The notes below the pieces were generated by a model. It was not told the DNA's origin, did no database searches, and saw nothing but the letters and a program-made list of their open reading frames with translations. From positions 1 to 22,142 of the forward strand of contig JAGGVT010000058.1 of assembly GCA_021157815.1 (NCBI GenBank): a stretch of DNA of 22,142 bases, read 5' to 3'. The position numbers and the translations under genes are program-made. Shown piece after piece: positions 1-5,840 of this stretch (within the stretch, counting starts at the first letter, position 1; every line of letters begins with the position of its first letter). The stretch comes from a bacterium. Its GTDB lineage: Bacteria; JAJVIF01; JAGGVT01.

Positions 1-2742
1 AGTTCGACTCCAATGTTCCAAAACGAACGAACCCTTCTGCATACCGATAAATTTGCTGATCATGCTCACGGCTACTCGACTTTCAGCGGACGCATTATCG
101 CTGACCAGGTTTTAGTTCGCTTTCGGGAAAACATCTCTCTGTCCGATCAATACAGGATTCTTGATAATTACAATCTGATTCCTGTCGGAGTAAATCTATC
201 CAACGGATTCATCCAGGCGGATATTCTAACTGACCGCAATCCTGATGATGTCGTCAACGATTTGCTTCTCGACAATTCAATCGACCATGCCGAGGTCAAC
301 ACGATAAATTTCATAACTCACTATCCCGATGATCCAAATTTTAATCCTGCCGATCCCGCATGGGGAGAGGATGGAATTAACTCATGGGGGCAGCGCAGGA
401 TTCAGGCGCCCGAAGCGTGGGACTTTTACAACGACAGATCGCTCGATGAAAGCGGCGATGTCGATGTTGCATACGACACGAACGCTCCAATAATCATGTT
501 CATCTGCGATACCGGTTACAAGTACCACGAGGATTTGGGAATCGATGCTGAGGATGAGGCATTTCTCGATCTTGGATTAAACATCGTTGACCCGGAAGAA
601 TTTCCATATGATGACCATGGCCACGGCACTTTGATTTCCGGAATCGCGATGGCTGAGGGCAACAATCAAACCGGAATGGCAGGCATGGCGTGGAATGCCC
701 GTATTGTTCCCATCAAAACAAACGATTACGCCGGAATGGGCGATGAATTCAGAAGCGGGATCGCGATCTCCTACGCGAAAGAGGTCGCGCTCGATTATCC
801 CGAATACCGCTGCGTTGGAAACATGAGCTACGGCACTCATTCACAACAGCCGGAAATAGACAGAGTTAATGAGGGTTCCGCGTTCGAGGATGCCTGGCCT
901 GTACAGAATCTGCAATTCGTGGCGGCGGTTGGCAACTGCGGAAACCATCCAAATCCTGATCCTGAACATCCCTGCCACTACAATTTCTCACTATCCGCGG
1001 ATAATTTTTACCCGTCCAGTTTCAGATGGCCCATCGCGGTAGCGGCATCAAAAGAGCCGTTGCTGGAGGGTCTCGACCAGGCTGCCGGTTTTTCAAACTG
1101 GGGCGTTACCGTAGATGTCTCCGCGCCCGGCACAAATATCTATTCCAGCTGGAAGGACAGCGCATCATCCTACAGGCGCGCGAGTGGGACATCGTGTTCA
1201 TCCCCGCTTGTCTCCGGACTTTTCGCGCTGATATGGAGCCGGAATCCATCACTGACAAAAGTCGAAGTCAGGCAGATTATACGCAACACTGCTGAGCCAA
1301 TGTACCTCTATCCCGCGAGAGTTGGGAAAATGGGAACAGGCCGAATCAACGCATATAAAGCGCTGTTTGCCGCTGAATATCTCAAACCGCCGGTAGGGGA
1401 GAAAGTCTGCGCGGGTGATTTCGACAATGACGACCTTGATGAAACCGCTCTCGGTCTTAACGGCCCTCTGCGAAACACAGGCATGATGCTTGTTTTCGAC
1501 AGGTTCGGAAATGAACTCACAAACAAGGATTTGAAATTTGACATAAACACAATTATCACCGATGCCGTTTTCGCTGATGTTGACGGCGATAAAAGGGATG
1601 AAATCATCGCATCTGTGATAATACATCCAGGCGGATTATTCACAATCGAATGGCCATCGAACGTGGTGAATATCCAATCGATCAAATATGAGGGCGGCGA
1701 ATTCATATCAACCGCCTATTACGCTTTCTTCGAGGAGGGCACAACCACGGAACACATTGCGGCAGGCGATTGCGATGGCGACAGCGCCTGCGAAATTGTG
1801 GTCGCGCTTCAAACCAGCCCCGCGGGATATTTCGCTATCGATTCACCAGCCAACACGCTTTCAATCGAAATCATAAATCAGGACAGCTCGATTCTCGCAA
1901 GCATTCCCGTTGGCTCAGACATGCAGGCGACCGCTCTAACGATGTCTGATATCGACGACGACAGCCTCGATGAAATTATTCTCGCTTACATAGATGACCC
2001 CGCAGGAGTTTTCGCAATCGATGGCGGCACTAATACTGGCAAGCTCCTCATTCTCGATGACGCCGATTCCGGTTTCGCTGAAATCACAACCGACTACATT
2101 CCACAGTCCGACAGGATTATCGAGCAGGTTCTCGCAGTAAACCTCGACGATGACAACTCGCTCGAAATCGTAATTTCAACGCTAGATTATCCATCCGGTT
2201 ATTTCGAGAATACATCCATACAAAACGACGCCGCTCTTATCGCATTTGATGACGCCAAAACCGGTGTCAATGAAATCGCGCGACTTGAATTTGATGATAT
2301 CCGCACCACATTTGAACTGACCGAGGGGAACATACATCCTGGCGAGGATGACAGTTTCTGGGCTTGGTTCACTCTGAATCCAATTGGAGTCGATTATGTC
2401 AGCGGTGATCCCGGAGGCCAGTTGCTGATGGTGCCGTACGGAATCGATAACGGCGAAATCGTCCAGCGCGGAGAAATCGCCAACTCGGCAAACGGATACC
2501 GCCACTTCTCAGGCTGCGTCCGCAACGGCGATCTCGACCGTCCCGATGACGAACGCAACGAAACCGCATTATACGCAATCGAGGGCGGACGGTTCTTCTC
2601 CGAACGCAGTTACGAATACCACGACGACACCGGCTCGAATATCTACATCACCTGGGAATACAACTTCCCCCCGTTCCTGAACTTTTTCGAAAACTACAAG
2701 GAATACCTCGGCGATACCCCGATGAATCCGATCGAGCCGTAG
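1..2742 (+). CDS. Secreted S8 (subtilisin-family) serine protease with FG-GAP-like repeats, 5'-partial
   Basis: Predicted extracellular or cell-surface endopeptidase. The frame is open to the window edge; the first ATG is at 13, but no signal peptide follows it, so the true start probably lies upstream. Numbered from that ATG: about 28-105 resembles a subtilase prodomain (starts DQVLVRFRE). The catalytic domain spans about 125-455, with Asp166 in ICDTG, His204 in DHGHGT, oxyanion Asn308 in AVGNCGN, and Ser394 in SGTSCSSP, so the triad is complete. The Ser motif reads GTSCSSP instead of the usual GTSMAxP. The C-terminal half has acidic Asp-rich turns near 469, 522, 586, 646 and 710 (DFDNDD, DVDGDK, DCDGDS, DIDDDS, NLDDDN), spaced 53-64 residues apart, as in calcium-binding FG-GAP/VCBS-type beta-propeller blades. 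No C-terminal sorting signal or membrane anchor is seen. The stop TAG abuts an inverted repeat. The family call is firm; the substrate is unknown. Confidence 0.9.
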   Translation, partial: SSTPMFQNERTLLHTDKFADHAHGYSTFSGRIIADQVLVRFRENISLSDQYRILDNYNLIPVGVNLSNGFIQADILTDRNPDDVVNDLLLDNSIDHAEVNTINFITHYPDDPNFNPADPAWGEDGINSWGQRRIQAPEAWDFYNDRSLDESGDVDVAYDTNAPIIMFICDTGYKYHEDLGIDAEDEAFLDLGLNIVDPEEFPYDDHGHGTLISGIAMAEGNNQTGMAGMAWNARIVPIKTNDYAGMGDEFRSGIAISYAKEVALDYPEYRCVGNMSYGTHSQQPEIDRVNEGSAFEDAWPVQNLQFVAAVGNCGNHPNPDPEHPCHYNFSLSADNFYPSSFRWPIAVAASKEPLLEGLDQAAGFSNWGVTVDVSAPGTNIYSSWKDSASSYRRASGTSCSSPLVSGLFALIWSRNPSLTKVEVRQIIRNTAEPMYLYPARVGKMGTGRINAYKALFAAEYLKPPVGEKVCAGDFDNDDLDETALGLNGPLRNTGMMLVFDRFGNELTNKDLKFDINTIITDAVFADVDGDKRDEIIASVIIHPGGLFTIEWPSNVVNIQSIKYEGGEFISTAYYAFFEEGTTTEHIAAGDCDGDSACEIVVALQTSPAGYFAIDSPANTLSIEIINQDSSILASIPVGSDMQATALTMSDIDDDSLDEIILAYIDDPAGVFAIDGGTNTGKLLILDDADSGFAEITTDYIPQSDRIIEQVLAVNLDDDNSLEIVISTLDYPSGYFENTSIQNDAALIAFDDAKTGVNEIARLEFDDIRTTFELTEGNIHPGEDDSFWAWFTLNPIGVDYVSGDPGGQLLMVPYGIDNGEIVQRGEIANSANGYRHFSGCVRNGDLDRPDDERNETALYAIEGGRFFSERSYEYHDDTGSNIYITWEYNFPPFLNFFENYKEYLGDTPMNPIEP

Positions 2743-2845
2743 GAAAATAGGGACAGTTACCTATTTTATAACCCGCATGGTTAAGCCAAAGTCAATTGCC
2801 AGTGTTTATCGGCGACATAAAACAGGTAACTGTCCCTATTTTTCC
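2742..2845. repeat. Inverted repeat of the AAAATAGGGACAG type between convergent genes
   Basis: Left arm 2742-2762 (GGAAAATAGGGACAGTTACC plus T) and right arm 2824-2845 are reverse complements except for one extra A, with about 61 bases between them. The pair fills the whole gap between the protease gene and the convergent transporter gene. The right arm contains the transporter stop codon. It could fold into a long hairpin and act as a two-way terminator, or be a small non-autonomous mobile element. The spacer is too short for a transposase. The motif recurs at 4745-4758. Confidence 0.85.
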
Positions 2846-4509
2846 GAAAAGAAAATCACAATCAGCTGAATTAAAAATATCCTCATTATCACCGTTAGCG
2901 GATAAACAGTAGCGTATATCACATACGGCGCCTCGGATTCAGTGGAATCGACCGCGAACTGCAGCGCGGGCGGGTCTGTCATGCTGCCTGCGAGAAGGCC
3001 GCATATCGCGGTGTAGTTAAGCTTAAAAAAGAAACGCGCGGAGAATGAAACAACAAGTATGGGAATGATTGTGATTAGCGACGCTATCGCCATCCAGTAC
3101 AGACCATCCCCCTGTGTTAAAGTCTCAATAAACCTGTCTCCCGATTTAAGCCCGACACACGAGAGAAAGAGCGCAATTCCCATTTCACGAATCATGAAAT
3201 TAGCGCTCTTGGGGATATACCAGATTAACGGTCCAACCCGGGCAATCCAGCTGACAAACAGCGCGACAATAAATGGCCCTCCCGCGATTCCCAATCTAAC
3301 CGCCTCCGGCACTCCGGGCAGTCTAATTGGGACACTGCCGAGAAGCAATCCCGCGATAATCCCGATGAACATCGTCGCGAGTTTCGGATGGCTCAGCTCT
3401 TTTATCGAATTGCCAAGCAGACCGGAGATGCGCTCAATGGCATCAGGCGCACCGACAGCAATAACTCTGTCGCCATAATGCAGTTGAACTTTATGTGTCG
3501 GCGCGAACTCAAAACCCGACCTGATTATCCTCGTAATAACAACCCCGTGTTTTTGAAGGAAGCCTATCTCCCGAACCGCTCTTCCGATAAACCTGCTTTT
3601 TGTAACAATGATTTTTCTTGTAATTGAATTTGAGCGAAATCGGCTTAAATCGATTTCAATTTCCTTTCCCAAACCTATCAAAAACTTATCCAGGTTTTCC
3701 TGATTGCCCACAATTAAAAGAATATCGCCAGTGTTAATGACTGTTTTCCCCTGGGCAATAATAAGTTCATCACCTTTAACAATCCGAGAGATAACCACGG
3801 ATGATTCCCTAATAAACGGAATTTCAGAAACACGCAGATTGTCAAGATTGGGATTTGTTACTTCAATGCTCATTGTCGCAAGATGGCTGTGTTCGACATC
3901 ATTCTCATACCCGCTTGTTTCCACCTCGCGTTTGATATTTATCCTGAAGAGAATCCTTATCAGGATCATGGTGAGAATTACACCGAAGATACCGAAAGGA
4001 TAAGCGACCGCATACCCAAGTCCCGGCATTTGCCCCATCTGTTCTGTGTAACCGTGAAGATTTTTAAGCGCTTCCTGAGCGGCTCCAAGTGATGCTGTAT
4101 TCGTTGTTCCTCCTGCCAGAAGTCCAACCACTACCGGTATATCTATTCCCGCCAGATATGAGGCAGCCAATGCGGTCACCGCTCCCAGAACAACAATTGT
4201 CAGCGCCATTAGATTTAATTTTAATCCCTGTACCCGAAGGGCTGCAAGGAAACCGGGCCCTACCTGCATTCCTATGCTGTAAACAAAAAACACCAGACCG
4301 AAATTCCGCACAAAATCCAGCAGTTCATTGTTGATTGTGAGTCCAAAATGCCCGAATACCAATCCTGTAAATAGAACTCCGGCTATTCCAATTTTTACAT
4401 TAAAAATGCGAATACTGCTGATAACCAGACCAATTGACGCCACCAGTCCGAGTATAATCATGGATGACGCAAAGGAATCTGTGCTTATTAGTTCGCCAAG
4501 CCAGTTCAT
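2836..4509 (-). CDS. YidE/AspT-type membrane transporter with two RCK_C (TrkA-C) domains
   Basis: Inner-membrane secondary transporter of the aspartate:alanine exchanger (AspT/YidE/YbjL) family; the substrate is unknown. At 557 aa it matches the family length. Residues 1-190 are hydrophobic helices, about 205-285 and 290-370 are two soluble RCK_C domains (the stretches ending DILLIVG and DRVIAVG), and 375-557 is a second helix bundle. The internally duplicated signature appears as GLLAGGTTNTASLGAAQ in the first half and GLLAGSMTDPPALQFA in the second, as expected for this family. RCK_C domains usually bind small ligands and gate transport. The ATG at 4509 lacks an obvious Shine-Dalgarno sequence. 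The last codons (FFSEK, then TAG) lie in the right arm of the inverted repeat at 2742-2845. It is not a TrkA potassium-uptake subunit, because the RCK domains are embedded between two membrane halves. Confidence 0.88.
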   Translation of the reverse strand: MNWLGELISTDSFASSMIILGLVASIGLVISSIRIFNVKIGIAGVLFTGLVFGHFGLTINNELLDFVRNFGLVFFVYSIGMQVGPGFLAALRVQGLKLNLMALTIVVLGAVTALAASYLAGIDIPVVVGLLAGGTTNTASLGAAQEALKNLHGYTEQMGQMPGLGYAVAYPFGIFGVILTMILIRILFRINIKREVETSGYENDVEHSHLATMSIEVTNPNLDNLRVSEIPFIRESSVVISRIVKGDELIIAQGKTVINTGDILLIVGNQENLDKFLIGLGKEIEIDLSRFRSNSITRKIIVTKSRFIGRAVREIGFLQKHGVVITRIIRSGFEFAPTHKVQLHYGDRVIAVGAPDAIERISGLLGNSIKELSHPKLATMFIGIIAGLLLGSVPIRLPGVPEAVRLGIAGGPFIVALFVSWIARVGPLIWYIPKSANFMIREMGIALFLSCVGLKSGDRFIETLTQGDGLYWMAIASLITIIPILVVSFSARFFFKLNYTAICGLLAGSMTDPPALQFAVDSTESEAPYVIYATVYPLTVIMRIFLIQLIVIFFSEK

Positions 4510-4576
4510 AATCGAAAAAGGATACTCAAACGAGCATAAAACACAAGTTTAAAACCGCTGCATTTAGATGGACTTC

Positions 4577-4585
4577 TGATACAAT
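4577..4585 (+). promoter_or_regulatory. Extended -10 promoter of the HicB-like gene
   Basis: TGATACAAT is an extended -10 (TGn plus TACAAT) ending 17 bases before the ATG at 4603. No convincing -35 is present, which is typical when the TGn extension is used. Transcription would begin near 4592, leaving a leader of about 11 bases that holds the AGGTG ribosome site. Confidence 0.45.
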
Positions 4586-4602
4586 ATTTGTAGGTGAAAC
4601 CT

Positions 4603-4752
4603 ATGAAATTCAAGATAGTCATTCAACAGGATGAAGATGGTCGTTTCAACGCATCCTGCCTCGAATTAAAAGGCTGCCACTCTTTTGGCGATACAGTCGA
4701 GGATGCCGTAAAGAACATCCGCGAGGCGGTTGAATTGTATCTTCAAAAATAG
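4603..4752 (+). CDS. Short solitary HicB-like (UPF0150) protein
   Basis: A 49-residue protein that starts MKFKIVIQQDEDGRFNAS and continues CLELKGCHSFGDTVEDAVKN, then IREAVELYLQK. This is the N-terminal HicB fold: a beta strand, the ED-G-F-A-L-GC-GDT-EA pattern, and an alpha helix. Full HicB antitoxins add a C-terminal DNA-binding domain and are paired with the HicA RNase; neither is present here. Solitary short members are common and of unclear function. The ribosome site AGGTG lies 7 bases before the ATG. The stop codon TAG is part of an AAAAATAGGGACAG repeat, so the original C-terminus may have been lost to a repeat insertion. It lies divergent to the transporter gene, and the downstream REPIN begins 39 bases after the stop. 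Confidence 0.75.
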   Translation: MKFKIVIQQDEDGRFNASCLELKGCHSFGDTVEDAVKNIREAVELYLQK

Positions 4753-4758
4753 GGACAG
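4745..4758 (+). repeat. Single AAAAATAGGGACAG motif
   Basis: A third copy of the motif that forms the arms at 2742-2845. It supplies the last lysine codon and the TAG stop of the HicB-like gene. No inverted partner is found within the next few hundred bases. Confidence 0.7.
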
Positions 4759-4791
4759 AATAATAAGATAGGGGAGAAAAGAATAAAAAAA

Positions 4792-4869
4792 TGTAGCCCG
4801 GCGTCCCTTCGCCGGGGAAATCGTGTGATATCCACACACAACCCCGGTTAATGAGAAACCGGGCTGCCA
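4792..4869. repeat. REPIN-like element, family A (copy 1)
   Basis: TGTAGCCCGG heads a hairpin (CCCGGCG..CGCCGGGG), followed by about 25 bases and a second, inverted hairpin (CCCCGGTTAATGAGAAACCG, then GGCTGCCA). The layout of two GTAG-headed hairpins facing each other matches REPIN elements. Related full copies are at 8258-8339 and 18246-18323. It lies between the HicB-like gene and tRNA-Ser. Bases 4870-4941 hold nothing recognisable. Confidence 0.75.
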
Positions 4870-4941
4870 GCTCAGTGTTCTATACAAGATTGTTAGCTTC
4901 TGGGTTTGTGAAAGCACAGCATTTACACAAAAGAGTCAAAA

Positions 4942-5031
4942 CGGAGAGGGAGAGATTCGAACTCTCGAGCCGGGTATTAACCGACTACTCGCTTAGCAGG
5001 CGAGCGCTTTCAGCCACTCAGCCACCTCTCC
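4942..5031 (-). tRNA. tRNA-Ser (anticodon GCU)
   Basis: On the minus strand the gene starts GGAGAGGTGGCTGAGTGGCT and ends with the T arm GAGAGTTCGAATCTCTC, the acceptor strand CCTCTCC and discriminator G. The seven acceptor pairs are perfect. The anticodon stem-loop is CTCGC-CTGCTAA-GCGAG, giving anticodon GCU, which reads AGC/AGU serine codons. The long variable arm (TAGTCGGTTAATACCCGGCT region) is the class II form expected for serine. The length is 90 bases and the 3' CCA is not encoded, so it must be added by CCA-transferase. Confidence 0.96.
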
Positions 5032-5053
5032 GTGCCTTTGTCGCTTCATCTTT

Positions 5054-5082
5054 ATTCTAATCCATATAAAAAAAAATGGAAA
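5054..5082 (-). promoter_or_regulatory. Likely promoter of tRNA-Ser
   Basis: On the minus strand, TTTCCA (5077-5082) and TAGAAT (5054-5059) are separated by 17 bases. The -10 lies 22 bases before the tRNA 5' end. The -35 overlaps the hairpin at 5071-5092, so the two calls compete in part. Confidence 0.4.
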
Positions 5083-5092
5083 GCCATTTTTT
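5071..5092. terminator. A/T-flanked hairpin downstream of the DUF151 gene
   Basis: AAAAAATGG, a 4-base loop, and CCATTTTTT form a perfect 9-bp stem with a U-tract in either direction. It lies 46 bases past the stop of the minus-strand DUF151 gene and would separate it from tRNA-Ser. The GC part of the stem is short, so termination strength is uncertain. Confidence 0.45.
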
Positions 5093-5138
5093 AACTTTCC
5101 AGCCTTATCCTGCATATTCAAATCTTAGGATTCAGATT

Positions 5139-5747
5139 CTATTTATCTTCAGGATGATCATCATCATCGAGATTGTCATCATCATCGAGATCTTGCAACG
5201 CATCAGGGCCATCCAGCTCATCCGAGACATCCATGTCAAGAACATCCTCAGGATTGATGTTTGAAATGAAATCCTTGAATTTACGGCTGTCATCGCTGGT
5301 TGTGTATAGTTTCTCCCCGGAACTTTCACCCGCCTCACCGGGTGGGTCGGGAAACTCAACACCGGCATCATGAAGGATTTCCTCATCGACCAGAATAGGG
5401 GACTGGCATCTCACAGCAAGCGCGATTGCATCGGATGGCCGTGAATCGATAACAATATTTTTTCCCTCGCTGTAGAGGCTGATATTCGCAAAAAATGTTT
5501 TATCCCTTATCTGGTTGATTTCAATATGGTCAATCGTATATTCAGTCTGGTCGATTACATTGGTCAGAAGGTCATGAGTCATTGGGCGCGGGAATAATTT
5601 TTTCTTAAGGCCGAAGTCAATCGCGGATGCCTCAAAGACTCCAACCAGAATTGGCAGATACCGATTCCCGCGAGCTTCCTTGAGTATAACCACAGGAGAC
5701 TTCGCGAAGAGGTCAAACATAATGGCATGTATAAGCATCTCTTTCAA
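5139..5747 (-). CDS. Bifunctional nuclease domain (BFN/DUF151) protein with acidic tail
   Basis: A 202-residue protein. Residues 1-135 carry the DUF151/BFN fold: SPVVILKEARGNRYLPI near the start, then RPSDAIALAVR and SPILVDEEIL, the family signature. Characterised members are reported to have RNase/DNase activity; the role in bacteria is not settled. The tail (about 140-202) is rich in Asp and Glu and includes DLDDDDNLDDDD; its DNA is a run of short TCATCATCGAG-like repeats, so its length may vary between strains. The start is TTG at 5747: AAGGGG lies 9 bases upstream, and the N-terminus then matches the usual family length. ATG at 5738 is possible but poorly spaced. It is divergent from the DUF2079 gene and shares a 93-base promoter region with it. 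Confidence 0.85.
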   Translation of the reverse strand: MKEMLIHAIMFDLFAKSPVVILKEARGNRYLPILVGVFEASAIDFGLKKKLFPRPMTHDLLTNVIDQTEYTIDHIEINQIRDKTFFANISLYSEGKNIVIDSRPSDAIALAVRCQSPILVDEEILHDAGVEFPDPPGEAGESSGEKLYTTSDDSRKFKDFISNINPEDVLDMDVSDELDGPDALQDLDDDDNLDDDDHPEDK

Positions 5748-5769
5748 TTTCTCATACCCCTTATTTACT

Positions 5770-5798
5770 ATTCTACCACTTTATGCAGGCTATTTAAA
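5770..5798 (-). promoter_or_regulatory. Promoter of the DUF151 gene
   Basis: On the minus strand, TTTAAA (5793-5798), a 17-base spacer, and TAGAAT (5770-5775) with TGG directly before it give an extended -10, TGGTAGAAT. The start would be near 5763, just before the AAGGGG ribosome site. Confidence 0.45.
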
Positions 5799-5799
5799 G

Positions 5800-5827
5800 T
5801 TGAAACCGCAACCACTGATGGTAAAAT
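5800..5827 (+). promoter_or_regulatory. Promoter of the DUF2079 gene
   Basis: TTGAAA (5800-5805), 16 bases, and TAAAAT (5822-5827), again with a TGG extension. The -10 ends only 13 bases before the ATG at 5841, leaving about 6 bases of leader and no room for a ribosome site, so the transcript may be leaderless or nearly so. It sits back to back with the DUF151 promoter; the two -35 elements are adjacent. Confidence 0.5.
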
Positions 5828-5840
5828 GGGATTAATCTAA

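Noticed and set aside
1249-1706. Antisense frames within the protease gene
   Set aside because: They lie fully inside a gene with an intact triad and look like frame shadows caused by codon bias.
2742-2845. Insertion sequence
   Set aside because: The core between the arms is about 61 bases and cannot encode a transposase.
4646-4917. Two overlapping minus-strand frames across the HicB-like gene and REPIN
   Set aside because: They run antisense through the HicB-like gene and the REPIN, with no start signal or family resemblance.
5132-5386. Met- and Ile-rich frames over the end of the DUF151 gene
   Set aside because: They are out-of-frame readings of the GAT/TCATCATC repeats that encode the acidic tail.
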